A stretch of 6,778 nucleotides of DNA, from NCBI GenBank assembly GCA_013336025.1, contig JAAXUM010000097.1, forward strand, positions 1 to 6,778, given 5' to 3'. Below, one piece after another: positions 1-6,056 of this stretch. Made by a program: the position numbers and the translations under genes. This DNA is from Chlorobiaceae bacterium. GTDB taxonomy: Bacteria > Bacteroidota > Chlorobiia > Chlorobiales > Chlorobiaceae. How positions within the stretch are numbered: the stretch's first letter is position 1; each line of letters begins with the position of its first letter. The notes below the pieces were generated by a model. That model had not been told where the DNA came from, made no database searches, and saw only the letters and a program-made list of their open reading frames with translations.

Positions 1-878
1 TATGCGCTGAGTGCCTCCGTTCTCACCCGTTGCTGCAATTCCGGGGAGATTCGAGCGGGAATATACATTTTTGCCGCGTTGTGAATATATTTGTCTTCAT
101 AATCGTAGAATTCGCTTCCCGGTTCAATTTCTCCTGTAATCGATACTTCAGGCTCATTGTTTCCGAGCACAGCAATTTCAACCTCCCTGCCTTGCATTGC
201 TTTTTCCACAAGAATCTTTCGGTCATAACGGCAGGCTGTTTCAAGTGCTGCTTCCAGTTCTCCGATGTTATGAACTTTAGAGATTCCCACAGAGGAACCG
301 AGACTTGCCGGTTTGACAAAGACGGGCCAGGTGAATCGCTCTTCAATAATCTTTTTCGTACTCTCCGGATCTTCGAAATAGTCACTGCTCAGGATCGTTA
401 TGCCGGGAGCTGTGGCAATACCGGCTTCGGCTACACATAGTTTGGTGATCGCTTTATCCATGGCGACCGCCGAAGCAAGCACGCCGCACCCGGTGTAGGG
501 AATTCCGAATGTATCGAGCAGCCCCTGTATTCTCCCGTCTTCTCCATAACTGCCATGGAGCGCAATGAATGCAATGTCAATGCCGGCTCTGCTGAAATCA
601 AAGTCAAACCCCGGTTGAGCGGTATGCAGGGCCATCTGACGCAAGGTGTTTTTAGTTGCATCCAGAGATGTGGATCGCAGCATTTCGGCAAGATCAAGCT
701 GCAATATGTTTTCGGCAAATTCTCCTGTAAACCATTTCCCTTCATGAGTGATGTAGAGGGGAAGAACCTGAAAGCGAAGCGGGTCTATAACAGAGGCAAT
801 GGATTTTGCCGATATGATGGAAATTTCATGTTCTGTTGATTTGCCTCCGAAGATCAGGGCAACGGTGCTTTGTGGCAT
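1..878 (-). CDS. ddl: D-alanine--D-alanine ligase (3' end cut by window edge)
   Basis: Joins two D-alanines with ATP to make the dipeptide that ends the peptidoglycan stem peptide; a cytoplasmic ATP-grasp enzyme. Reading the minus strand from the ATG at 878-876 gives 292 codons without a stop before the left edge. Visible family motifs: [10 protein letters not shown] at residues 11-20 (N-terminal domain), [15 protein letters not shown] at 108-122, [16 protein letters not shown] at 127-142, the ATP-grasp strand [16 protein letters not shown] at 186-201, [16 protein letters not shown] at 224-239, and FYDYEDKY with IPAR at 257-276. The last part of the ATP-grasp domain, with the Mg-binding Asp/Glu/Asn residues and the NTxPG segment, lies outside the window; about 60-75 residues are missing judging by the usual family length. 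The gene begins 7 bases after the stop of the minus-strand gene at 886-1347, so the two are probably co-transcribed. No strong Shine-Dalgarno is seen before the ATG, which suits coupling to the upstream gene. Confidence 0.96.
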   Translation of the reverse strand, partial: MPQSTVALIFGGKSTEHEISIISAKSIASVIDPLRFQVLPLYITHEGKWFTGEFAENILQLDLAEMLRSTSLDATKNTLRQMALHTAQPGFDFDFSRAGIDIAFIALHGSYGEDGRIQGLLDTFGIPYTGCGVLASAVAMDKAITKLCVAEAGIATAPGITILSSDYFEDPESTKKIIEERFTWPVFVKPASLGSSVGISKVHNIGELEAALETACRYDRKILVEKAMQGREVEIAVLGNNEPEVSITGEIEPGSEFYDYEDKYIHNAAKMYIPARISPELQQRVRTEALSA

Positions 879-885
879 AGGTGTT

Positions 886-1347
886 TTATACTAAACGGTT
901 TGGCGATGAAGATATTGTTGTGTTCGGCAGCAGTTTTTCTACAGGAACAGCTGTTGCATCGTTGCCACTGGCGGTGCCGGACTCCTTCAAAGCTGTATTG
1001 GTATGTTTTGTGATAAGGTCATAAAGAGCTTTCTGAAGATCCGGAAATCTGCTCAATACAGTGGATGACCCCTGTGCGGTACATTTTTTCCAGTGTAACG
1101 CTTTGCGTGAGGTGAAGAGAAGTTGCCGGAAAGACAGTTTACATATCGGATTTGTCAGGCACAAAGAAGAATTTCCCTGTTCCGGATCAGCATGCGCGGC
1201 ATAGACGTTTTTTTCAGGTTTATTCGATTTTTTCGCTATAGCGATAATGCTGAATGAGTCGTCAATACCTCTTATCGCTTTCGTGTTCATGGTGAGATAA
1301 CCTGCAATATTTTGATAGCGCTGAATTTTTGCGATAAAAAAGGTCAT
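886..1347 (-). CDS. Uncharacterised 153-residue protein upstream of ddl
   Basis: I do not recognise a named family. The ORF starts at the ATG at 1347-1345, preceded after 6 bases by a good ribosome binding site (GGAAG, 1358-1354 on the minus strand), and stops 7 bases before ddl. These points and the protein-like composition support a real gene. Residues 1-115 look like a compact soluble domain: alternating hydrophobic stretches (FFIAKIQ 3-9, [10 protein letters not shown] 31-40, VYAAHA 48-53), then a basic part with three cysteines (C63, C69, C89), and a helix-like segment [12 protein letters not shown] at 104-115. Residues from about 117 to the end are rich in Ser, Thr, Asn, Ala and Pro and are probably a disordered tail. 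There is no signal peptide or membrane segment, so it is probably cytoplasmic. The cysteines are too widely spaced for a standard zinc ribbon or CxxC. Position suggests co-expression with Ddl, but no cell-wall function can be read from the sequence. It may be a lineage-restricted conserved protein. Confidence 0.72.
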   Translation of the reverse strand: MTFFIAKIQRYQNIAGYLTMNTKAIRGIDDSFSIIAIAKKSNKPEKNVYAAHADPEQGNSSLCLTNPICKLSFRQLLFTSRKALHWKKCTAQGSSTVLSRFPDLQKALYDLITKHTNTALKESGTASGNDATAVPVEKLLPNTTISSSPNRLV

Positions 1348-1350
1348 CGG

Positions 1351-1365
1351 TAACTTCCGAAGTTA
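1351..1365. repeat. Perfect 7+1+7 inverted repeat over a start region
   Basis: TAACTTC-C-GAAGTTA: two 7-base arms that are exact reverse complements around one central base. It sits 3 bases upstream of the minus-strand start at 1347 and contains its ribosome binding site. As DNA it resembles a small dyad operator. As RNA it could form a 6-bp stem with a 3-base loop that would partly cover the Shine-Dalgarno. The symmetry is seen directly; either role is inference. Confidence 0.45.
1354..1358 (-). promoter_or_regulatory. Ribosome binding site of the ddl-linked gene
   Basis: Read on the minus strand this is GGAAG, ending 6 bases before the ATG at 1347-1345. It supports that start codon. It lies inside the inverted repeat at 1351-1365. 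Confidence 0.55.
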
Positions 1366-1376
1366 AAAAAATCCTG

Positions 1377-1382
1377 AATATA
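1377..1382 (-). promoter_or_regulatory. Possible -10 element for the ddl-linked gene
   Basis: On the minus strand this reads TATATT, in an AT-rich stretch 29 bases upstream of the start codon, which would give a short leader beginning just before the inverted repeat. No good -35 hexamer is found at 16-18 bases further upstream, so this is a weak call. Confidence 0.22.
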
Positions 1383-1534
1383 ATTTATGACGGAAGGTGA
1401 CGTTTTAGCCCTCTCTGCAATCATTGATTGATCCGGCAATAGTTTCAGTCCGTGACTTCTTTGTTTCCGATATGCTTGTCGGTCAGCCTGCCTGTTCTTG
1501 TCCGGAGTGTACGGTGATGTATCAGTGCTCTACG

Positions 1535-1540
1535 TATAAT
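1535..1540 (+). promoter_or_regulatory. Possible -10 element for the lipoprotein gene
   Basis: An exact TATAAT about 125 bases upstream of the lipoprotein start. The matching -35 position (about 1512-1517, CGGTGA) is a poor match to consensus, so the promoter is tentative. An alternative is TTATAT at 1571-1576, closer to the gene but also without a good -35. Confidence 0.3.
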
Positions 1541-1652
1541 GGGCATTCTGTAAAGAAATTTGTTGTTACATTATATCGGGCAGGCAAAGCTGTTTGAAGC
1601 TGTAATTGAGAACGTTGCATGACAATCACAAGCTTGGGGATGAAACAATACA

Positions 1653-1660
1653 GGGGAGGA
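1653..1660 (+). promoter_or_regulatory. Strong ribosome binding site deciding the lipoprotein start
   Basis: GGGGAGGA is the best Shine-Dalgarno match in the window. It lies 3 bases before the ATG at 1664 and 6 before the ATG at 1667. This places the start at 1664 or 1667 rather than at the in-frame ATG at 1619, which would bury the signal peptide. Confidence 0.7.
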
Positions 1661-1663
1661 TGT

Positions 1664-2254
1664 ATGATGAAAAAATATCTTTTTTTTATACCGCTCTTTC
1701 TGGTTTTACTGGCAGGGTGTTCGGATCTTGCTGTTTTCAGTGATTATGATCCGCAATGCAATTTCGGGAACTACCGATCCTATTGCTGGCCATCTTCAGC
1801 GCAGAAAAAAAACGAAGAGGATTATCTGACGCAAAATCCTTTTATTTACAACCGGATCTGTTCTGCTGTCGACAGGGAGCTTTCCAAAAGGGGGTATACT
1901 CTCAAAGCTTCGGATGATGCTGATTTTATTATGAATCTTCAGGCTCATATCGAGAAACGAACGGTTGTTCGATCTTTACCGCAGACGTATTTTCCGCGTT
2001 ATTATTTTCGGCGGGGCGGTTTCTGGTATGATCCCTGGTGGGGGTTCGGCGAGAGAGAGAGTTATCTCAGTTCTTATGAAGAGGGTACTCTTGTCGTTGA
2101 TGTTGTTGATGCCCGACACAAAAAACTGGTGTGGAGAGGTATTGCAAAAGGTCTGGTAAAACAGTACCGTAATGCTGATGCGATGCAGGCCGATATTGAC
2201 AGGGCTGTTTATGAAATTCTCAGGCAATTCCCGCCCGGTCAGGCTGAAAAGTGA
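1664..2254 (+). CDS. DUF4136-type lipoprotein
   Basis: Predicted lipoprotein of 196 residues. A short basic start (MMKKY) and a hydrophobic stretch end in the lipobox LLAGC, so cleavage and lipidation would fall at C19. The mature part looks like the DUF4136 family: DYDPQCNFGNYRSYCWP at 27-43, DADFIMNLQAHIEKR at 85-99, GTLVVDVVDARHKKLVWRG at 141-159, and a final helix DIDRAVYEILRQFPP at 177-191. The family is common in envelope lipoproteins of Gram-negative bacteria and has no settled function. An aromatic and Arg/Gly-rich loop (residues 109-128, with the WYDPWWGFG part) lies in the middle of the domain. ATGs at 1664 and 1667 are adjacent; the spacing from the ribosome binding site slightly favours 1667, and the difference is one residue. 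The gene ends 169 bases before the next gene, so it may be its own transcription unit, though no clear terminator is seen. Confidence 0.85.
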   Translation: MMKKYLFFIPLFLVLLAGCSDLAVFSDYDPQCNFGNYRSYCWPSSAQKKNEEDYLTQNPFIYNRICSAVDRELSKRGYTLKASDDADFIMNLQAHIEKRTVVRSLPQTYFPRYYFRRGGFWYDPWWGFGERESYLSSYEEGTLVVDVVDARHKKLVWRGIAKGLVKQYRNADAMQADIDRAVYEILRQFPPGQAEK

Positions 2255-2277
2255 TGATGGCAATAATTTTATATGCG

Positions 2278-2308
2278 ATGGAGTTTTTGGCTTGTGCATG
2301 GAGTTTTT
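2278..2308 (+). repeat. Short direct repeat in the spacer after the lipoprotein gene
   Basis: ATGGAGTTTTT occurs at 2278-2288 and again at 2298-2308, a 20-base period (close to two helical turns). It lies in the 169-base spacer between the lipoprotein gene and the LipM-like gene. It could be a binding-site pair or chance; nothing else supports a function. Confidence 0.3.
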
Positions 2309-2423
2309 CGATATTGCCTGCCAGATTCGGGATGTACTGAATTGGAGCGTTTTGGGGTTTTCGACCTGAACACTTGTACATGCCCCATTGTTTTGTTCTG
2401 TAATTTATCCGGCAGGGGAGTGT

Positions 2424-3233
2424 GTGAACAGGCTTTTCAAAAAGGTGTACGGCATAGATACCGGTATGCATACAGGTGCTGAAAATATGGCTTGTGACCG
2501 GAATCTGATGCAGGCTTTTCTTGACGGGAGTTTTCGCAACATCCTTGGTGATGGTGCATGTCTGTGGAGATTTTATGGCTGGCACCCTTTTGCTGTTTCT
2601 CTTGGCTATAATCAAAGTATGGCCACTATTGACAGCAAGCGATGTCATGATGCGGGAATTGATATTGTCAGGCGCCCGACGGGTGGCAGAGCGGTTTTTC
2701 ATGCCGAGGAGTTTACCTACAGCTTTTTTACAGAAACGTCTCTGACTAATGCGGCAGTTTATCGTTATGTTCATGAGGTAATCAGGCATGCTCTTGGGAT
2801 GCTCGATATCAAGGCTGATTTTTGCCGATCGACACTTGAGCCAATTAAGCAGGGAAGCGTTACTGCCGTTTCCTGCTTTGCCGCATCTGCAAAATATGAG
2901 TTGCAGGTTAATGGCCGAAAGCTTGTTGGTTCAGCGCAGCGCAGAACCCGTAATGTTCTTTTGCAGCATGGCTCGATGCCTTTTTCTATTCGTCATCGCG
3001 AACTCGCCAGCTTCCTCTCTGCTTATGAACCCGGTCTGGCCCTTGAAGTTTGTGATGCTTTACAGAAAAAAGCGGTTTCTCTGGATGAAATTCTCGAAAC
3101 TGTTCCTGCGTATGGTACCATGGTAGAGTATATGCGGCAGGCGTCTGCTGAATCCGGAGGTGAGTCGATGACGATGCTTGATCCTTTGCAGTTTCAGCAT
3201 CTGTTTCAAAATCATGAAGATATTATTCATTAA
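2424..3233 (+). CDS. LipM-like octanoyl/lipoyl protein transferase
   Basis: Member of the biotin/lipoate protein ligase superfamily, 269 residues. It is likely to attach octanoate (or lipoate) to the lysine of a carrier such as GcvH as a step in lipoate assembly in the cytoplasm. Visible motifs: IDTG and [11 protein letters not shown] near residues 11-27, [17 protein letters not shown] at about 49-65, the [11 protein letters not shown] ligand loop at 83-93, SCF with C151, [11 protein letters not shown] with K166, and LLQHGS after it. LplA-type ligases use only the lysine; a cysteine in a CFxxSxxE context, about 15 residues before that lysine, is the arrangement known for the thioester-forming octanoyltransferase LipM of Bacillus. 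I infer a LipM-type reaction, but a lipoate ligase cannot be excluded. The GTG at 2424 follows AGGGGAG (2414-2420) closely and yields a normal family N-terminus; an upstream in-frame ATG at 2388 lacks such support. panB starts 11 bases after the stop. Confidence 0.85.
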   Translation: MNRLFKKVYGIDTGMHTGAENMACDRNLMQAFLDGSFRNILGDGACLWRFYGWHPFAVSLGYNQSMATIDSKRCHDAGIDIVRRPTGGRAVFHAEEFTYSFFTETSLTNAAVYRYVHEVIRHALGMLDIKADFCRSTLEPIKQGSVTAVSCFAASAKYELQVNGRKLVGSAQRRTRNVLLQHGSMPFSIRHRELASFLSAYEPGLALEVCDALQKKAVSLDEILETVPAYGTMVEYMRQASAESGGESMTMLDPLQFQHLFQNHEDIIH

Positions 3234-3244
3234 AAGGTCAGGAT

Positions 3245-4078
3245 ATGAACACAAGTAACCAGCATAAAGCAGGACATGTTACTACCAGAAAACTGCTTGA
3301 CATGAAGCAGCAGGGAGAGAAAATATCGGTGTTGACTGCCTATGATTATACCATGGCAAAGATTCTTGATCGTGCCGGTATTGATGTTATCCTTGTAGGG
3401 GATTCTGCAAGCAATGTTTTTTCGGGTCATGCCACGACGCTTCCCATTACTATCGAGGAGATTATTTATCATGCCAAGGCTGTTGTCAGGGGTGTGCACG
3501 ACGAGAGTGGGCGGGCGATGGTAGTCGTTGATATGCCGTTCATGAGCTATCAGATTTCAGGTGATGAGGCTTTGCGCAATGCGGGAAAGATCATGAAGGA
3601 GCATGGGTGTGATGCTCTCAAGCTGGAGGGAGGCAAGATCATTGCCGATACCATCAAGAGAATTACTGATGTCGGTATACCGGTAATGGGTCATCTCGGA
3701 CTTATGCCTCAGTCCATCTATAAATATGGGAGCTACAAGGTCAGAGCTCAGGAGGAGCATGAGGCTGAACAGCTTCTTGAAGATGCACGACTGGTGGAAG
3801 AAGCGGGCGCTTTTGCTGTCGTTCTTGAAAAGATTCCTTCAGCTCTTGCCGCTGAGGTTACCCGTATGCTCACCATTCCGACGATTGGTATCGGAGCCGG
3901 ATCGCATTGTGATGGACAGGTTTTGGTGATCAATGATATTCTTGGTCTCAATCGTGAGTTTCATCCTCGTTTTGTCCGTCAGTATGCGGATTTAAACAGT
4001 GTTATTGATCATGCGGTACAACAGTATGTTGACGATGTCAAACAGGGTAGTTTTCCCTCTGATGAGGAGAGTTACTGA
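3245..4078 (+). CDS. panB: 3-methyl-2-oxobutanoate hydroxymethyltransferase
   Basis: Transfers a hydroxymethyl group from 5,10-methylenetetrahydrofolate to 2-oxoisovalerate, giving ketopantoate, the first committed step to pantothenate and CoA. The 277-residue length is normal for the family, a (beta/alpha)8 barrel forming a decamer. Motifs: [16 protein letters not shown] at 30-45, [19 protein letters not shown] at 51-69, [10 protein letters not shown] at 93-102, ALKLEGG at 124-130, [11 protein letters not shown] at 147-157, VLEKIPS at 193-199, and IPTIGIGAG at 211-219. By comparison with E. coli PanB, D53, D96 and E128 should bind the metal and E195 should be the catalytic base; all are present. 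The start is preceded by AAGG (3234-3237) with a 7-base spacing. The gene follows the LipM-like gene after 11 bases, so they are probably co-transcribed. No panC or panD is in the window. Confidence 0.97.
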   Translation: MNTSNQHKAGHVTTRKLLDMKQQGEKISVLTAYDYTMAKILDRAGIDVILVGDSASNVFSGHATTLPITIEEIIYHAKAVVRGVHDESGRAMVVVDMPFMSYQISGDEALRNAGKIMKEHGCDALKLEGGKIIADTIKRITDVGIPVMGHLGLMPQSIYKYGSYKVRAQEEHEAEQLLEDARLVEEAGAFAVVLEKIPSALAAEVTRMLTIPTIGIGAGSHCDGQVLVINDILGLNREFHPRFVRQYADLNSVIDHAVQQYVDDVKQGSFPSDEESY

Positions 4079-4159
4079 GTATCCGGATTTTTCTTTTTGT
4101 TAAATCTCTCTGAAAGAGTGTACTTTTCAAAACGATTTTTTTTGGCAGACATCGATTCG

Positions 4160-4177
4160 TTGTAAAAAAAATACAAT
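4160..4177 (+). promoter_or_regulatory. A-tract with flanking inverted repeat and possible -10 before pssA
   Basis: TTGTA and TACAA (4160-4164 and 4172-4176) flank seven A residues, and TACAAT (4172-4177) matches five of six bases of a -10 box, 29 bases before the pssA start. No acceptable -35 is seen 16-18 bases upstream; TTGGCA at 4142-4147 is too far away (24 bases). The surrounding spacer (4079-4206) holds no gene. A promoter here would separate pssA from panB, but the call is weak. Confidence 0.25.
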
Positions 4178-4206
4178 ACGGGAACCGTTAATCAGCGTTA
4201 AATTTT

Positions 4207-5007
4207 ATGGCTGAAAAAGGCAGACAGGTCAGGCAAAAGAGATATCCCCCCTATCTAAAGGGCGATCATCCGGTCAGGAGTCGCCTTTTTCCTTTTGTTT
4301 CCCGTTCGTTTGTGCCTTCGGTTTTTACGGTGATGAACATGGTTTGTGGTTATGTTTCAATTGTTCTCTCCGGTGAAAACAGTTTTGTATGGGCTTGCTG
4401 GTTTATCATCTTTGCGGCTTTTTTTGATACGATCGACGGCTTTATTGCCAGGGTGACAAACAGTACTTCGGATTTCGGTATTGAGCTCGATTCGTTATCA
4501 GATCTTGTTTCATTTGGTGCGGCTCCGGCGTATCTGATTTACAAGTTCGGTCTGAATGGACTTCCCGGAATATCCGGAATTGTTTTCAGTTCTTTTCTGA
4601 TGATCGGCAGCGGATTGAGACTGGCAAGATTCAACATCAGTATGATCGGCTATTCAAAAGAGTCATTTTCCGGTTTGCCGACACCGGCTCAGGCGCTGAC
4701 CATTGCAGGGTTTGTTCTCTGGATGAAAGCGGAACCGCTTTTTACAGGAAAAGCTTTGCAGGAGCTGCTTGCCTGGCTTGCTACGGTGCTTGCATTGCTC
4801 ATGGTCAGCAAGGTCAATTATGATGCGCTGCCGAAGCCGACGGTCGAAGCGTTCAGGCAACAGCCTCTTCAGATGTTTTTTTACGGCGCAGCTCTCTTTT
4901 CTGTTCCTGTCTTTCATGCGAAAGCTTTTTTTCTGGCCTTGTTATTGTATATTCTGCTCGGGGTGATAAGGTCGCTCAATTTGCTTTTTCGCAAGTGGCA
5001 GACCTGA
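4207..5007 (+). CDS. pssA: CDP-diacylglycerol--serine O-phosphatidyltransferase
   Basis: Integral membrane enzyme that transfers phosphatidyl from CDP-diacylglycerol to L-serine, making phosphatidylserine, the precursor of phosphatidylethanolamine. The 266-residue protein carries the complete CDP-alcohol phosphatidyltransferase signature DX2DGX2ARX8GX3DX3D: D74, D77, G78, A81, R82, G91, D95 and D99. D99 is the expected general base, and the other aspartates bind metal. Several membrane segments are visible: about 38-55, 58-76, 100-115, 121-140, a hydrophobic stretch after the FSGLPTPAQALT segment (about 156-180), and 186-200, with a hydrophobic C-terminal region (about 224-258). FSGLPTPA is typical of the PssA subgroup (type II, as in Bacillus) rather than PgsA. 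The first 27 residues are strongly basic (many Arg/Lys) and should lie in the cytoplasm. The ATG at 4207 lacks a good Shine-Dalgarno, but starting at a later ATG would remove part of the first membrane segment. The purS start follows 26 bases after the stop. No psd gene is in the window. Confidence 0.93.
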   Translation: MAEKGRQVRQKRYPPYLKGDHPVRSRLFPFVSRSFVPSVFTVMNMVCGYVSIVLSGENSFVWACWFIIFAAFFDTIDGFIARVTNSTSDFGIELDSLSDLVSFGAAPAYLIYKFGLNGLPGISGIVFSSFLMIGSGLRLARFNISMIGYSKESFSGLPTPAQALTIAGFVLWMKAEPLFTGKALQELLAWLATVLALLMVSKVNYDALPKPTVEAFRQQPLQMFFYGAALFSVPVFHAKAFFLALLLYILLGVIRSLNLLFRKWQT

Positions 5008-5033
5008 TTTTCTTCAATTCATCACACATCCTA

Positions 5034-5294
5034 ATGCCCTATAAAGCAAAAATTAAGGTTACCCTCCGCCAATCCATCCTTGACGTTCAGGGCAAGGCGG
5101 TTGAGCATGCACTGAAGAACCTTGGGTACGGTTCTGTTGCATCGGCAAGAATTGGCAAATATATCGAGGTAAGTATCGATGAAACTGAACGGGGAGAGGC
5201 TGAAAGAATCTGCTGTGAGATTTGTGAAAAGCTCCTTTCAAATCCGGTAATGGAAAACTACTCTTTTGAACTGGAACCTGAACCTGTAAATTAA
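5034..5294 (+). CDS. purS: Phosphoribosylformylglycinamidine synthase, PurS subunit
   Basis: Small scaffold subunit (86 residues) of the three-part FGAM synthase, which converts FGAR, glutamine and ATP to FGAM in de novo purine synthesis. PurS holds the PurQ glutaminase against the PurL synthetase. Family features: an opening strand YKAKIKVTLR at 3-12, LDVQGKAVEHALKNLGY at 16-32 (the usual form has DPQG; here the proline is Val18), the ARIGKYIEV strand at 38-46, and NPVMENYSFEL at 70-80. Three cysteines (60, 61, 64) fall in the second helix. I chose the ATG at 5034 because it gives the standard family N-terminus. An in-frame GTG at 4995, overlapping the end of pssA by 13 bases, would add 13 non-conserved residues. 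The ribosome binding site is poor for either start, so translation may depend on pssA upstream. purQ begins 13 bases after the stop. Confidence 0.93.
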   Translation: MPYKAKIKVTLRQSILDVQGKAVEHALKNLGYGSVASARIGKYIEVSIDETERGEAERICCEICEKLLSNPVMENYSFELEPEPVN

Positions 5295-5307
5295 ATAGCA
5301 CTCGATT

Positions 5308-6009
5308 ATGGCTGATGTAAGGGTAGGGATTGTTGTTTTTCCCGGTTCAAATTGTGATCACGACACCGAGTATGCCGTAGCATCTTTCAGCGGTGCTGTT
5401 CCGGTTATGCTCTGGCATAACGAACATGACCTTCAGGAATGTGATGTTATTATTCTGCCTGGCGGCTTTTCCTATGGTGATTATCTGCGTGCCGGTTCGA
5501 TTGCCCGGTTTTCCCCTATCATGCAGGAAGTTATTGCCTTTGCCCGAAAGGGGTACCCTGTTCTTGGTATCTGTAACGGTTTTCAGGTGCTGCTTGAAAG
5601 TGGCCTGCTTGAGGGTGCACTTTCAAAAAACCGGGATAAAAAATTTATCTGCTCCGACACAATCATCAAAGCGGTGAACTGCTCTACCATCTTTACCAGT
5701 GGATACAGTCAGGGAGAGGTTCTCTCAATACCGATTGCTCATGGCGAGGGGAACTATTTCGCTCCTCCTGAACTGCTTGAGAGCCTTCAGGAGCATAATC
5801 AAATTGTTTTTACCTACGCAGATCGTGATGGTAACGAAAGCGCTGAAGCCAACCCGAATGGCTCGATTGGCAATATTGCCGGACTGGTGAATCGGGAGGG
5901 GAATGTTCTTGGTCTTATGCCTCATCCGGAGCGAGCCAGCGAAAAGTTGCTTGGTTCAGAAGATGGCCGACGTTTGTTTGAATCTCTTTTTCAGCATGTT
6001 GCAGGGTAG
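5308..6009 (+). CDS. purQ: Phosphoribosylformylglycinamidine synthase, glutaminase subunit PurQ
   Basis: Class I glutamine amidotransferase subunit of FGAM synthase; it releases ammonia from glutamine and passes it to PurL. The 233 residues match the usual stand-alone PurQ length. Motifs: [15 protein letters not shown] at 6-20, [19 protein letters not shown] at 49-67 (oxyanion strand), the nucleophile elbow GICNGFQ with C89, AHGEGNY at 144-150, a Gly/Asn-rich [11 protein letters not shown] at 182-192, and MPHPER with H206 and E208. The catalytic Cys-His-Glu triad is complete. The presence of separate PurS and PurQ shows that this organism uses the multi-subunit FGAM synthase rather than the large fused PurL of Gammaproteobacteria. 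The small-form purL must be elsewhere, since the next gene here is a transporter. The start ATG is 13 bases after purS with only a weak ribosome binding site, in keeping with co-transcription. Confidence 0.97.
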   Translation: MADVRVGIVVFPGSNCDHDTEYAVASFSGAVPVMLWHNEHDLQECDVIILPGGFSYGDYLRAGSIARFSPIMQEVIAFARKGYPVLGICNGFQVLLESGLLEGALSKNRDKKFICSDTIIKAVNCSTIFTSGYSQGEVLSIPIAHGEGNYFAPPELLESLQEHNQIVFTYADRDGNESAEANPNGSIGNIAGLVNREGNVLGLMPHPERASEKLLGSEDGRRLFESLFQHVAG

Positions 6010-6056
6010 GAAGAAAACCCTGACAATTCGAAACCGACCATTATTTCACACGGATC

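Larger units (their letters stand above)
1348..1663. other. Divergent intergenic spacer (316 bases)
   Basis: This spacer lies between the leftward gene at 886-1347 and the rightward lipoprotein gene, so it should carry both promoters. It contains the inverted repeat at 1351-1365, an AT-rich stretch at 1376-1388, a TATAAT box at 1535-1540, a second AT-rich stretch at 1567-1576, and the strong ribosome binding site at 1653-1660. The longest plus-strand reading frame that could be argued for near the left end is a 14-codon one from 1387 without a ribosome binding site, which I do not call. No RNA gene, terminator hairpin or mobile-element remnant is evident in the middle part (about 1390-1530). 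Confidence 0.6.

Noticed and set aside
30..440. 136-codon plus-strand reading frame opposite ddl
   Set aside because: It lies entirely antisense to a clear ddl reading frame with full family motifs; its own product has no recognisable features.
1387..1431. 14-codon plus-strand ORF in the divergent spacer
   Set aside because: It is very short and has no ribosome binding site; a start and stop at this distance is expected by chance.
1619..1663. Upstream ATG that would lengthen the lipoprotein by 15 residues
   Set aside because: It would put a polar stretch before the signal peptide, and the strong ribosome binding site at 1653-1660 points to the ATGs at 1664/1667.
2388..2423. Upstream ATG that would lengthen the LipM-like protein by 12 residues
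   Set aside because: It has no ribosome binding site, and the added residues do not resemble the family N-terminus; the GTG at 2424 has a Shine-Dalgarno.
2220..2789. 189-codon minus-strand reading frame opposite the LipM-like gene
   Set aside because: It spans the end of the lipoprotein gene, the spacer and a third of the LipM-like gene in antisense. The product has no motif, and the plus-strand proteins are clearly real.
4110..4143. Possible terminator after panB: TGAAAG...TTTCA stem followed by a T-run at 4136-4143
   Set aside because: The stem is only about five mostly A-T pairs and the T-run begins about ten bases after it, so it does not meet the form of an intrinsic terminator.
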